From: SIRX01 sp965214475
GTDB taxonomy: Bacteria > Actinomycetota > Rubrobacteria > Rubrobacterales > Rubrobacteraceae
DNA length: 64,000 nt
NCBI GenBank assembly: GCA_965214475.1
Contig: OZ243953.1
Location: forward strand, 2,232,001 to 2,296,000
Direction of reading: 5' to 3'
Shown here piece by piece: positions 16,067-24,427 of this stretch. The notes under the pieces were generated by a model. It did not search any database. It saw only the letters and a program-made list of their open reading frames with translations, and was not told the DNA's origin. The position numbers and the translations under genes were made by a program. Numbering within the stretch: position 1 is the stretch's first letter; every line of letters starts with the position of its first letter.

Positions 16067-17479
16067 TTAGCCTACGGAGCCTTCCATCTCCAGTTGGATC
16101 AGGCGGTTCAGCTCGATGGCGTACTCCAGCGGAAGCTCCTTGGCTATCGGCTCGATGAAGCCGTTGACGACCATCGCGATCGCCGCTTCCTCAGAGAGCC
16201 CGCGGCTCATCAGGTAGAAGAGCTGGTCCTCGCCGACCTTCGAGACCGTGGCCTCGTGCTCGGTGTTGACCTTCTTCTCCTCGATCTCGATGTACGGATA
16301 CGTGTCCGTCCGTGCTTGCTCGTCAAGCAGCAGAGCGTCGCATTCGACCCGGCTCTTCGAGTCGTGGCAGCCCTCGTGAACCTTCAGGAGCCCGCGATAG
16401 GTGCTCCGGCCCGTCCCCTTGGAGATGGACTTGGAGGTGATTAGGCTCGAAGTGTTCGGCGCGGCGTGGACGACCTTGCCGCCCGCGTCCTGATGCTGGC
16501 CGTCGCCAGCGTAGGCTACGGAGAGGATCTCACCCCGCGCGCCCTCGCCGGTCAGGTAGACCGCCGGGTACTTCATCGTCAGCTTGGATCCCAGGTTTCC
16601 GTCAACCCACTCCACGGTGGCGTTCTCCTCGGCCACGGCCCGCTTGGTCACCAGGTTGTAGGTGTTGTGCGACCAGTTCTGGATGGTCGAGTACCGGATG
16701 CGGGCGCCCGGCTTGGCGATCAACTCTACTACCGCCGAGTGGAGCGAGTTCGTGGTGTACGTCGGGGCGGTGCAGCCCTCAATGTAGTGAACGTAGGAAC
16801 CTTCGTCGGCGATGATGAGCGTCCGCTCGAACTGGCCCATGTTCTCCGCGTTAATGCGGAAGTACGCCTGCAGCGGGATGTCGATGTGGACGCCCGGTGG
16901 GACGTAAACGAACGACCCGCCCGACCACACCGCACTGTTGAGCGCGGAAAACTTGTTGTCGTCGTAAGGGATGATGGTGCCGAAGTACTCGCGCACCAAC
17001 TCTTCGTGCTCGCGAAGTCCCGAGTCCATGTCCATAAAGACGACGCCGGCCTTTTCCCACTCTTCTTTCAGTGAGTGGTAGACGACCTCGGACTCGTACT
17101 GGGCTCCGACACCGGCGAGCGTCTCGCGCTCGGCCTGCGGGATACCCAGCTTCTCGAACGTGTTCTTGATGTCGTCCGGCACGTCGTCCCAGGAGCGACC
17201 CTGGTTCTCCATCGGCCGGATGTAGTAGTAGATCTCATCGAAGTCCAACTCCGAGAGGTCGCCGCCCCACTGCGGGGTTGCCTTCTCAAGGAAGGATTGC
17301 AGAGCCTTCAGCCGATATTCCAGCATCCACTCCGGCTCGTCCTTATGCTTGGAGATCATGGCGACGATCTCCGGGTCGATCCCCTTGCGCGGGGTCTTGA
17401 AGAAATACTCCTCCGGGTCGGAAAAGCCGTACTTGTACTCGTCTAACCCGAGCTCCTGGATTGTCTTGTCTTCGGGCAT
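16067..17479 (-). CDS. sufB: Fe-S assembly scaffold protein SufB
   Basis: SufB is the main scaffold on which Fe-S clusters are built with SufC and SufD. The 470-residue product has the SufB landmarks FSALNSAVWSGGSFVYVPPG, YIEGCTAPTYTTNSLHSAVV, NWSHNTYNLVTKRA and the C-terminal YLMSRGLSEEAAIAMVVNGF. ATG 17479 follows GGGAAGGGACAAAGT; reading further upstream would invade sufC. The gap to sufC is 25 bp. Confidence 0.96.
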   Translation of the reverse strand: MPEDKTIQELGLDEYKYGFSDPEEYFFKTPRKGIDPEIVAMISKHKDEPEWMLEYRLKALQSFLEKATPQWGGDLSELDFDEIYYYIRPMENQGRSWDDVPDDIKNTFEKLGIPQAERETLAGVGAQYESEVVYHSLKEEWEKAGVVFMDMDSGLREHEELVREYFGTIIPYDDNKFSALNSAVWSGGSFVYVPPGVHIDIPLQAYFRINAENMGQFERTLIIADEGSYVHYIEGCTAPTYTTNSLHSAVVELIAKPGARIRYSTIQNWSHNTYNLVTKRAVAEENATVEWVDGNLGSKLTMKYPAVYLTGEGARGEILSVAYAGDGQHQDAGGKVVHAAPNTSSLITSKSISKGTGRSTYRGLLKVHEGCHDSKSRVECDALLLDEQARTDTYPYIEIEEKKVNTEHEATVSKVGEDQLFYLMSRGLSEEAAIAMVVNGFIEPIAKELPLEYAIELNRLIQLEMEGSVG

Positions 17480-17504
17480 ACTTTGTCCCTTCCCTAGCTT
17501 TGCG

Positions 17505-18257
17505 TTAGCTCTGCGCGGCGGAGCCGAACTCCTGCCGCACCCAGTCGTATCCACGTTCCTCCAGCGTGTCCGCCAGCTCCTTTTCACCCGAGGTCACGAG
17601 CCTGCCGTCGAGCATAACGTGTACGCGGTCCGGCTCAATGTACCGGAGAATCCGCTGGTAGTGGGTGATGATGACGGCGGAGAACTCGGGGCTGCGCAGC
17701 TCGCTTACGCCTTTCGCCACAACCTGCAGGGCGTCGATGTCCAGTCCGGAATCGGTCTCGTCCATGATAGCGAGCTTCGGGTCGAGCATGAGCATCTGCA
17801 GGATCTCGTTCCGCTTCTTCTCGCCGCCGGAGAACCCTTCGTTCAGGTATCGCTCGGCGAACTTGGGGTCCATCTGCATGATCTTCATCTTCTCTTGGAT
17901 GAGCCGGTACATATCCATCGGGGAGAGCTCTTCCTCCCGCACGGAGTTAACGGCGGTCCGCAGGAAGTTGGCGACGCTGACTCCCGGCACCTCGCTCGGG
18001 TATTGGAACGCCAGGAACATACCTAGCTTCGCCCGCTCGTCGGCCTCCAGTTCGAAAATATCCTCGTCCATGAAGGTGATAGAGCCGCCGGTTACGTCGT
18101 AACGGGGATGGCCCATCAGTACGTTCGAGAGCGTGCTCTTGCCGGAGCCGTTCGGACCCATGATCGCGTGGATCTCACCTTTTCCGACTTCCAGGTCGAG
18201 ACCCTTGATGATCTCACTGCCGTCGATCTCTACTCTAAGATTCTCTATCTTTAGCAT
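17505..18257 (-). CDS. sufC: Fe-S assembly ATPase SufC
   Basis: An ABC-type ATPase that drives conformational change in the SufBCD complex. Seen directly: Walker A GPNGSGKST near residue 35, Q-loop FQYPSEVPGVSV, ABC signature FSGGEKKRNEILQM, Walker B AIMDETDSGLDIDAL and the H-loop in IITHYQRIL. The length of 250 residues is standard. It is the first gene of the suf operon; the start is preceded by GCAGGGG. No sufR or iscR regulator is adjacent. Confidence 0.96.
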   Translation of the reverse strand: MLKIENLRVEIDGSEIIKGLDLEVGKGEIHAIMGPNGSGKSTLSNVLMGHPRYDVTGGSITFMDEDIFELEADERAKLGMFLAFQYPSEVPGVSVANFLRTAVNSVREEELSPMDMYRLIQEKMKIMQMDPKFAERYLNEGFSGGEKKRNEILQMLMLDPKLAIMDETDSGLDIDALQVVAKGVSELRSPEFSAVIITHYQRILRYIEPDRVHVMLDGRLVTSGEKELADTLEERGYDWVRQEFGSAAQS

Positions 18258-18525
18258 TTAACCCCTGCCGTCTGAATATAAGACTTTGCTACAGTACGAC
18301 TATTTAACCACAGCCCATACGACCTAACAACGGAACCAGATCACAACCAAGAACTTTTCCTGAAAACTCCAGGAAGCCGCATAAATACGGGCATTTCTAG
18401 CCTGGCGCTTGTCCGCAAACGTCTAGTTGACAGTCGTTCGCAAAGGGCATCGACGAGAGGCTGCTTGTAACACTTTAGCGGGCTTACGAGAGAGTTTATT
18501 GAGAAGGATTGTCAATAAGGGGATG
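18258..18525 (-). promoter_or_regulatory. Leader/promoter region of the suf operon
   Basis: This 268-bp gap must contain the suf promoter. On the minus strand TATATT lies close upstream of sufC but has no good -35 partner. Two dyads are visible: GCAAACGTCT-N7-AGTCGTTCGC at about 18416-18442 (8 of 10 positions paired) and TTCCTG-N7-CAGGAA at about 18356-18375. Either could bind an iron-sulfur or iron regulator, but neither matches a site I know. Confidence 0.35.
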
Positions 18526-18825
18526 TTACCGGTCGGACCTTTTCCAGTCTTCCATCTCGCGGTTTACGAAGTAGGAGATTAAATCTTTGTAGAGACCTTC
18601 GATCATGTCAGGGTCCAGGCTTTCTTCCTCAGCCCACCGGCGACGCTCTCCGAGCATCTTCTCTTGACGTTCCGGTGCTCGGACGCTCTCTTCGCCGGTC
18701 TTGAACCGGGCTGCCACCTCCACGTACCGGGCACGCCGCCCGATGAGGCCGACTATCTCCTTGTCAATGGCGTCTATAGCCTCGCGGACATTTTGGATGT
18801 TTTCGCAATTGTTGGGCGCTTTCAA
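18526..18825 (-). CDS. Chorismate mutase / isochorismate pyruvate lyase-like (AroQ class)
   Basis: A 99-residue all-helical AroQ-fold protein. It resembles PchB more than housekeeping mutases: CENIQNVREAIDAIDKEIV, GRRARYVEVAARFKTGEE, APERQEKMLGERRRWAEEE and FVNREMEDWK. Such enzymes rearrange chorismate to prephenate or split isochorismate to salicylate and pyruvate. The TTG start overlaps the ygfZ stop (TTGA), so the two are coupled. No isochorismate synthase or siderophore genes are nearby, so simple chorismate mutase activity is the safer call. Confidence 0.8.
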   Translation of the reverse strand: MKAPNNCENIQNVREAIDAIDKEIVGLIGRRARYVEVAARFKTGEESVRAPERQEKMLGERRRWAEEESLDPDMIEGLYKDLISYFVNREMEDWKRSDR

Positions 18826-19838
18826 GACGGCAGAGGTGCGACGACCGCATCGCTAGCTGCGAGAGGCGATTCCAACTCAGCGTTGCGGTGCAGGTAACCA
18901 AGAGCCAGCGTTTCTCTCCCCACGAGCAGGGGCGCGACGCTGGTTATCTTGCCGACCTGTTTCCCGTTCTGGAAGATCGGGGTTCCGGTTGGAGGCGGCG
19001 TACCCCCTATCTTGAGGCGGTGTAACGCGCGGTTCGGGTGGCCCCGGTAGTACATCCGGGCGACGGTCTCCTGGCCGGGATAGCAGCCCTTCGCGAAGCT
19101 GACGGCCCGATCCAGAATTCCGGCCTCGGCGGGAAAATTCTCTGGCGTGAGCTCCGCCCCGAAGCGTGGGGTTCCAGACTCGACGCGGATGGTCTCGTAG
19201 GCCTGGAGGCCATCCGGCATCGCGCCCTCCGCCACGAGGTGTTCGCGAGCTTTCTGGAGAAGGTCGGTAGGACCGAGCAAGTCATAACCCAGTACAGGAT
19301 GCGAGACGCTTGCGGCGAGGACTGATACGCCGCCGACTTCTACCAAGGTAGTCTCGTGCTCTTTTAGATCCAAACCGCCGAGCAACTCAGAGGCTCGGGG
19401 ACCGTAGAGACCGAGAACGTCCCAGTCGGCTGGCCCTTCGAGCTTCACCCTTGAGAATGGAGCGTACCGGCCCAGGATCCTACGCGCGGCCTCTGCGCCT
19501 TCCGGCTCTGTGACGACCAGAACATCCTCTCCGCTCTTTAGTACGCGGAGATCGGTCTGCACGCGGCCTTTCGGGTCGAGGAGCAGGGCGTAGACGCCCT
19601 GGCCGCTCTCTTTCGGCACGTCGTTGGTCAGAATGGCGTTTAGCATTCCGATGGGGTCTTTGCCGGTAAGCCTGAGAATAGTCTGCAGGCGTTCCGTAGT
19701 GGCGGCACCGTCTTTTAGTGCGACGTACTCCGCCGCCGGGTCTCCGTAGTGGGCGGGGACTGGGCGTCCGGCTAAGCGGGTATACTTCGCTTCGGCATGG
19801 GAGTGGTCGTTGGATGTAGAGCTTCCTAGTTTTTCCAT
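18822..19838 (-). CDS. ygfZ: YgfZ/GcvT-like folate-binding Fe-S maintenance protein
   Basis: YgfZ-type proteins use a folate to help repair or mature certain Fe-S enzymes. The 338-residue sequence has the GcvT-like fold and the diagnostic KGCYPGQETVARMYYRG motif in the C-terminal half. FPAEAGILDRAVSFAKGC precedes it. Its placement just beyond the suf operon agrees with an Fe-S role. GcvT itself lacks the K-G-C-Y motif, so I do not call it aminomethyltransferase. Confidence 0.9.
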   Translation of the reverse strand: MEKLGSSTSNDHSHAEAKYTRLAGRPVPAHYGDPAAEYVALKDGAATTERLQTILRLTGKDPIGMLNAILTNDVPKESGQGVYALLLDPKGRVQTDLRVLKSGEDVLVVTEPEGAEAARRILGRYAPFSRVKLEGPADWDVLGLYGPRASELLGGLDLKEHETTLVEVGGVSVLAASVSHPVLGYDLLGPTDLLQKAREHLVAEGAMPDGLQAYETIRVESGTPRFGAELTPENFPAEAGILDRAVSFAKGCYPGQETVARMYYRGHPNRALHRLKIGGTPPPTGTPIFQNGKQVGKITSVAPLLVGRETLALGYLHRNAELESPLAASDAVVAPLPS

Positions 19839-19880
19839 GCCGGTTATTTTAAGCCATGAATCGTTTGTAGGAGGTTAAGA

Positions 19881-20534
19881 GTGGTAAAGGCTGTGGTGCT
19901 CGACGTTGACGGCACGCTGATGGACACGAACTATTTGCACGTAGAAGCCTGGGCGCGGGCTCTGGAGGAGCTCGGACATCGGACATCGCGGGTGGAGATC
20001 CACCCGAAGATCGGCAAGGGCTCGGGGTTACTCATCTCCGAGCTCGTGGGAAACGATGATGAGGCCGCGAACAAGGTAGACGAATTGCATTCGGAGTACT
20101 ACTCCGAGATGCAGAAACACGCCTACCCGCTACCCGGGGCGAGAGAGCTCATAGACTCGCTCTCCAAGCAGGACTACCAGGTCTGGCTCGCTACCAGCGC
20201 CGACCCGGAGGAATTGGAGTTCTCGATAGAAGCCCTGGAGGCTGAGGGCAAGCTCGCGGGCATCGTGAACTCTAGTGACGTAGAAGAGTCCAAGCCCGCC
20301 CCGGACATTTTCGGGCTGGCGCTGGAGCAAGCCGGCGTCGAGGCGCAGGACGCCGTCGCGGTGGGGGATGCGATCTGGGATGTAGAGTCCGCCAAGGCAG
20401 CCGGTGTTCGGGCGGTTGCGGTACTCACCGGTGGGGCGTTTAGCAAAGAGGATCTCAAAGAAGCCGGCGCCGTCGGAGTCTACGAAGACTGCGCGGAGTT
20501 GTTGGAGTCTGGGTTCCCGGAGTGGGTAAGGTAG
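19881..20534 (+). CDS. HAD-superfamily hydrolase, beta-phosphoglucomutase/phosphatase-like
   Basis: A 217-residue HAD phosphatase. Motif I is LDVDGTLMDTNYLH, motif II the Thr/Ser region LATSADPEE, motif III the Lys in ESKPAPDIFGLALEQ, and motif IV GDAIWDVESAKAAG. The helical cap lies between motifs I and II. GTG 19881 follows TAGGAGGTTAAGA, an excellent ribosome site. The gene is divergent from ygfZ. The substrate cannot be read from sequence; small phosphorylated metabolites are likely. Confidence 0.88.
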   Translation: MVKAVVLDVDGTLMDTNYLHVEAWARALEELGHRTSRVEIHPKIGKGSGLLISELVGNDDEAANKVDELHSEYYSEMQKHAYPLPGARELIDSLSKQDYQVWLATSADPEELEFSIEALEAEGKLAGIVNSSDVEESKPAPDIFGLALEQAGVEAQDAVAVGDAIWDVESAKAAGVRAVAVLTGGAFSKEDLKEAGAVGVYEDCAELLESGFPEWVR

Positions 20535-20550
20535 CTTTAGCGGAGCCGCT

Positions 20551-20579
20551 GTTACGGGGACCGACGTTTGTATTACAAT
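20551..20579 (+). promoter_or_regulatory. Probable promoter of the cold-shock gene
   Basis: GTTACG (20551-20556), a 17-bp spacer and TACAAT (20574-20579). It gives a leader of about 100 nt, long 5' leaders being usual for csp genes. Confidence 0.5.
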
Positions 20580-20683
20580 TTCCTACTGTAACTGGTAAGA
20601 AGACTGGACCCGGGAAGCGCTGCCCGTAAGTGTGAAGCGACATTCTTGGTTCGGGCCGGAAAGAAGAAAGGCGGGCGCTGTAT

Positions 20684-20890
20684 ATGGCCCAAGAAGGAAC
20701 AGTAAAGTGGTTCAACGACGAGAAGGGCTACGGTTTTATCTCGCCGGACGATGGTAGTGAGGACGTTTTCGTCCACTACACCGGCATACAGAGAGACGGG
20801 TTCAAGAGCCTGGACGAAGGCTCCAAGGTGACCTACGAGGTGACCCAGGGCCAGAAGGGGCCGCAGGCGGAGAGCGTCAGCCCCGCGTAG
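20684..20890 (+). CDS. cspA: Cold-shock protein (CspA family)
   Basis: A 68-residue single cold-shock domain, an RNA chaperone that binds single-stranded nucleic acid. RNP1 is KGYGFISP and RNP2 is DVFVHY. It starts EGTVKWFNDEKGYGF and ends with the usual acidic-basic tail. The upstream 100-nt leader and TACAAT promoter suggest leader-based control. Confidence 0.95.
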   Translation: MAQEGTVKWFNDEKGYGFISPDDGSEDVFVHYTGIQRDGFKSLDEGSKVTYEVTQGQKGPQAESVSPA

Positions 20891-20906
20891 CCTCCAGCCA
20901 CAAGAA

Positions 20907-22085
20907 CTAAGTTCCGGGCGGCCTTTGCCTTTCAAGGGCCGCCCGGACCTCTTGGTAAACCCGAACTAGCGGAAGCCCTTTGTCCCTGGAAAGTCGTAGT
21001 GCGTCCGCATACTCAGGGGCCACGACGTAATCCTCACCATCCAGGCTTCCCACTTTCACCTGGCACTTACCGTATGGAAGATCCACCTCGACGATACGCC
21101 GCTCGGCGACCGTCCGGCCCACCCAGAAATGCCGTACTCCCAGGGACCCGGTTTCGCGCATCAATAGCCGGACCAGCCGGTCGCGGTTCGCAGCTTGGAC
21201 CAGGGCGCAGACCTTGTATGCCCCACGTCCCTGTTTCATGGTTATGGGCTCCAGCCAGGCGTCCAGGGCGCCCGCTTCTAAAAGACTATCTACTGCAGCA
21301 CCGAACAGTTCCCCCGGGGCATCGTCCACGTTCGCTTCGAGCAACGCTACTTCTCCCGCGGCACCTTCGGTCTCTCCAATTGCGGCGCGCAGCAGGTTGG
21401 GAACGCTATCGAAACGTGCATGGCCTGCCCCATAGCCGACCTCTCGGAGCAACATCGGGGGGGCGGCTTCGGTGAACTCGCCGCCGGTGAGGGCGTGCAT
21501 TACGGCGGCGCCGGTGGGGGTGGTCATCTCGTGGGGCTCGTCAGTCCAGCGTACCTGCGAGCCCTTCAATACTTCCAGCGTCGCCGGTCCCGGAACCGGC
21601 AGGACACCGTGGGCGGCTTTGACCACGCCACTGCCCATCGGCAAAGGGCCACAGCTCACGGTGTCCACAGCTAGAAGCTCCAGGGCGAGGCAACTACCCA
21701 CCACATCCACGATCGAGTCCACGGCCCCGACTTCGTGGAAAGTAACCTCTTCCGGCTTCTGTCCGTGAACCTTGCCCTCGGCGACGGCCAGGCTTTGAAA
21801 AGCCTCCCGGGCTCTTTCGGCGGCCCGGCCCGGGATGGTGGAAGTTTCGATGAGGGTTTTTATGTCTGCGAAGGTTCGGTGTACGTGTTCTTCGGGATAG
21901 GAGATCTCTACCTGAATAGCTCCTACCCCGTTTATCTCTACCCGTTCGGTATGAAGCCCGAAAGGGATTCCGAGGGTCTCGAGATTACGAGACAGTTCCT
22001 CTGGGGAAGCGCCGGCGGAGATAAGGCTAGCGAGGATCATGTCGCCAGCCGCGCCGCCGACCGGTTGAAAGTGAACGTGCGTCAG
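20907..22085 (-). CDS. larC: LarC-like nickel-pincer cofactor biosynthesis protein (DUF111)
   Basis: LarC inserts nickel into the pyridinium bis-thiocarboxylate cofactor of lactate racemase and relatives. Family features are THVHFQPVGGAAGDMILASL at the N-terminus, EVTFHEVGAVDSIVDVVGS, GPLPMGSGVV, TPTGAA and EANVDDAPGE. The conserved N-terminus lies upstream of the first ATG (22040), so the likely start is CTG 22085, giving about 392 residues. The only other choice is a protein lacking the nucleotide/metal-binding head. No larB, larE or larA is in the window. A GC-rich 11-bp hairpin (20913-20947) overlaps its 3' end. Confidence 0.85.
   Translation of the reverse strand: MTHVHFQPVGGAAGDMILASLISAGASPEELSRNLETLGIPFGLHTERVEINGVGAIQVEISYPEEHVHRTFADIKTLIETSTIPGRAAERAREAFQSLAVAEGKVHGQKPEEVTFHEVGAVDSIVDVVGSCLALELLAVDTVSCGPLPMGSGVVKAAHGVLPVPGPATLEVLKGSQVRWTDEPHEMTTPTGAAVMHALTGGEFTEAAPPMLLREVGYGAGHARFDSVPNLLRAAIGETEGAAGEVALLEANVDDAPGELFGAAVDSLLEAGALDAWLEPITMKQGRGAYKVCALVQAANRDRLVRLLMRETGSLGVRHFWVGRTVAERRIVEVDLPYGKCQVKVGSLDGEDYVVAPEYADALRLSRDKGLPLVRVYQEVRAALERQRPPGT
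20913..20947. terminator. GC-rich hairpin between convergent cspA and larC
   Basis: TCCGGGCGGCC (20913-20923) pairs perfectly with GGCCGCCCGGA (20937-20947) across a 13-nt loop. It sits 23 bp beyond the cspA stop and encodes the last larC codons. No T-run follows on either strand, so termination is only a possibility. Confidence 0.4.
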
Positions 22086-22101
22086 GCGGGTTGTCTAATC
22101 T

Positions 22102-22443
22102 CTAGTCGTCGGAGGCCGCTTTGCGCCCTACCGCCAGGACAAAGAACATCACGATGGCGAGCACAACGGCAAGTATGACCATGGGACGGGGATCGCTTTT
22201 GACAGCGTTGGTGAGGGCCGAGGGGTCACGTTTCTGTCCGGCTTCCTTCGCCTTGTCCGCCTGGTATTTGGCGGAGCCTAAGAGACCCCGGCCGAAACTT
22301 ACGAGCGACTCCGTGACGCGCCTCTTGGCCTTGTTGCCGACGGCCTGGGGGCTAACGTGTTGCTTGAGGTCCCTAACGTCCGGTGCCATCTTGCTTCGGA
22401 GTTCGAACATCTCCCTTTCCATGCGCTCTGGTATCTCGGTCAT
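22102..22443 (-). CDS. DUF3618-like small membrane-anchored protein
   Basis: A 113-residue protein with a charged N-terminal part (MEREMFELRSKMAPDVRDLK), a basic middle region, and one C-terminal membrane helix (PMVILAVVLAIVMFFVLAVG) with a short KAASDD tail. This layout matches the DUF3618 group, which commonly accompanies holin-like membrane proteins in actinobacteria. The start overlaps the stop of the upstream gene by four bases. Function unknown. Confidence 0.7.
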   Translation of the reverse strand: MTEIPERMEREMFELRSKMAPDVRDLKQHVSPQAVGNKAKRRVTESLVSFGRGLLGSAKYQADKAKEAGQKRDPSALTNAVKSDPRPMVILAVVLAIVMFFVLAVGRKAASDD

Positions 22444-22886
22444 GACTTGAACTGTCCCTTCACCCAGTTAACGTTCTGCTGGAATGTCCTTATGGTGTGG
22501 TGCGGTTTGGGATCGAGGCTACCAAGCATTCCGGCTCCGGCTCCCGCGAGTATGCCGCCGATTATGAGCAGTATGACGGTGATAATGCCCGCCGCCGCCC
22601 ACAGCGGAAAGCCCGCCGCTTCCATTATGTACATCCCGCTCAAGAAAAAGAATATCAGGAAGAAAAGCAGGAAGACCGCACCCACCGCCAACAACCCTAT
22701 AGCGACCCCGGCCTTTTTGCCGACCGGCGCCAACTCCGACTTGGCTAACTCTACCTGCTTGTTGGTGAGCTCCTGAATCTGGGGCTTCAGGACATCTATT
22801 ATCTCCGATATACTGCGGTCGGAGGGTTCAGGACCCTGGTGGAGTTCTTGGGAGAACTCTTCTACCCGTTCTCTTTGGTCTGTCAC
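22440..22886 (-). CDS. Actinobacterial holin-X/YqjE-like membrane protein
   Basis: A 148-residue protein with an acidic N-terminus, an amphipathic segment (DVLKPQIQELTNKQVELAKS), then two membrane helices at about 60-85 and 93-118. The domain order resembles the putative actinobacterial holin-X / phage holin 3-6 group, which despite the name is a chromosomal membrane-stress family. It is coupled to the DUF3618 gene by ATGA. No lysin or phage gene is nearby, so I do not infer lysis. Confidence 0.72.
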   Translation of the reverse strand: MTDQRERVEEFSQELHQGPEPSDRSISEIIDVLKPQIQELTNKQVELAKSELAPVGKKAGVAIGLLAVGAVFLLFFLIFFFLSGMYIMEAAGFPLWAAAGIITVILLIIGGILAGAGAGMLGSLDPKPHHTIRTFQQNVNWVKGQFKS

Positions 22887-23100
22887 TAACGCTCCTTTCT
22901 CTACTATAGAACCTAAATGTCAGTCTCTTAGTTACCCCTACAGTCCGTCACCTAATCTTCCAAAAACCCCTCTGAGAGTGCGACGTACGCTGTTTCTATT
23001 TTCGTATCCAAGATAGCATAAAGCACGCGACACTACCTCGTCTAGGTTAGTATGTACTTTCTAGGGGGGTCGGCGAATTCTAAAGGCGTAGGAGGACGTT

Positions 23101-23847
23101 TTGAAGTTGTATGCGGCGCTGGGAATCTCTGCCGGAGACGTTGTCGCATTCGCCGGCGCGGGTGGGAAGTCCGGCGCGATCTTGGCGCTGTCCCGCGAGT
23201 TGAAACAGGACGGTGTTACTGCTCTCATAGTTCCCACGACCAAGATGTTCTTGAAGGAAGCGGAAGAGGCCGGGCCGCTCGTAACTTCCGAAAATGCTAA
23301 AGAACTCGGCGGACTGATCAAAGAAGCCTTCTCGGGCTCGGACACTGTAGTCGCCGGAAGAGACTTGCTCTCCAAAAAGCGTGTAGAGGGCGTGGATCCG
23401 GGCTGGATCTCCCGGCTGGCTCCGCTCGCCGACGTCACCCTCGTGGAAGCCGATGGCTCGCGCCGCCGGCCACTAAAAGGAACCGCCTCACACGAACCGG
23501 CTCTGCCCGAAGCTGCCACCCTGGTAGTCGGTGTCGGCAACGTAGAGGCCCTGGGCAAACCGCTCAACGAAGAGTACGTCCATAGGCCGAAGTTGCTGGC
23601 GGATCTGACCGGCCTCGGAGCCGGACAGAGCATAACCGCGCGAGCCTTCGCCCGGGCCCTGTCCCAAGGTACGCTCGGCAAAGTGCCCCCCGGCGCGAGG
23701 AGATCCGTCCTGATAACCGGCGTCAAACCCGGAAGAAGCATGGCCGACGCGGCCGTGATCACCCGCGAACTCTGGCGCCTCGGAATAGATAAGGTACTAC
23801 TCACCTCTCTACCCTCGGAAAATCCACCCCAAGTCTGGCTCCCCTGA
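23101..23847 (+). CDS. yqeC: YqeC-like selenium-dependent hydroxylase accessory protein
   Basis: A 248-residue P-loop-like protein of the YqeC group, known as a putative accessory factor for selenium-dependent molybdenum hydroxylases. It shows GDVVAFAGAGGKSGAILALS near residue 12, PTTKMF, TLVEADGSRRRPLKGTASHEP and VGVGNVEALGKPLNEEYVHRP. The TTG start at 23101 follows TAGGAGGACG. No selD, yqeB or xanthine dehydrogenase-type gene is in the window, so its partner lies elsewhere or the gene is solitary. Confidence 0.85.
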   Translation: MKLYAALGISAGDVVAFAGAGGKSGAILALSRELKQDGVTALIVPTTKMFLKEAEEAGPLVTSENAKELGGLIKEAFSGSDTVVAGRDLLSKKRVEGVDPGWISRLAPLADVTLVEADGSRRRPLKGTASHEPALPEAATLVVGVGNVEALGKPLNEEYVHRPKLLADLTGLGAGQSITARAFARALSQGTLGKVPPGARRSVLITGVKPGRSMADAAVITRELWRLGIDKVLLTSLPSENPPQVWLP

Positions 23848-23859
23848 ACTACAAAAGAC

Positions 23860-23888
23860 TTGACCCCGACGTAAAAAGTTTGTATAAT
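23860..23888 (+). promoter_or_regulatory. Strong sigma-70-type promoter of the YtrA-like regulator gene
   Basis: TTGACC (23860-23865), 17-bp spacer, TATAAT (23883-23888). The AT-rich sequence just downstream, with TTTGT and ACAAA flanks, is a plausible autoregulatory operator. Confidence 0.8.
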
Positions 23889-23925
23889 TGTATTGTTAAT
23901 ATAAAACAAATCAGAGGGATTATAC

Positions 23926-24330
23926 ATGGCGGCGTTGTGGTTGAAGGTGGATACGAAGAGCGGGGTGCCGATCTACGTGCAGATCGTGGACCAGGTTCAG
24001 CACGCCGTAGAGGTAGGAAGTCTGGAGGCTGGAGACCGGCTACCGACGGTGCGGGCTCTGGCGAAAGAGCTGACCGTTGCACCGAACACGATCGTCAAGG
24101 CCTACAACGAGTTGCAGCGGTCGGGCCTTATAGAGAGCCGTCCCGGGGTGGGAACCGTGGTCGCCGAGAGTGTAGGAGACGTGGCGCGTGAGCGCCGGGT
24201 GGAGGCCCTAAACGAACGGTTGGCCGTGCTCGTGCGTGACGCAGTTGGGATGGGAGTTACGGAGGACGAGCTGTGGGAGCGCTTCGACGCTGAGTTCGAG
24301 CGCATGAGCTCGCAAGCAGGTCGCGGGTAG
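23926..24330 (+). CDS. GntR-family transcriptional regulator, YtrA subfamily
   Basis: A 134-residue regulator with the GntR winged helix at residues 10-80: GVPIYVQIVDQVQHAVEVGS, LEAGDRLPTVRALAKEL, APNTIVKAYNELQRSGLIES and GVGTVVAE. The short C-terminal helical part marks the YtrA subfamily, whose members usually repress ABC-transporter operons and their own gene. No ABC transporter follows here; the next gene is gluQRS. The AGAGGG ribosome site and the near-consensus promoter point to active expression. Confidence 0.9.
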   Translation: MAALWLKVDTKSGVPIYVQIVDQVQHAVEVGSLEAGDRLPTVRALAKELTVAPNTIVKAYNELQRSGLIESRPGVGTVVAESVGDVARERRVEALNERLAVLVRDAVGMGVTEDELWERFDAEFERMSSQAGRG

Positions 24331-24427
24331 GCAAAATGGAAGAATTGGCCGATCGTAGAACAGGGATAATCTGTGTCGCACGTAATACTAGGAGGCACGT
24401 CGCCTGAGCCGGTAAACTCTCACCAGC

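Noticed and set aside
20913..20947. Strong bidirectional terminator between cspA and larC
   Set aside because: The stem is perfect but no T-run follows on either strand, so only a weak call was kept.
22440..22886. Phage holin and prophage remnant
   Set aside because: The holin-X-like protein is coupled to DUF3618 and has no lysin, terminase or structural neighbours; this pair is a chromosomal actinobacterial feature.
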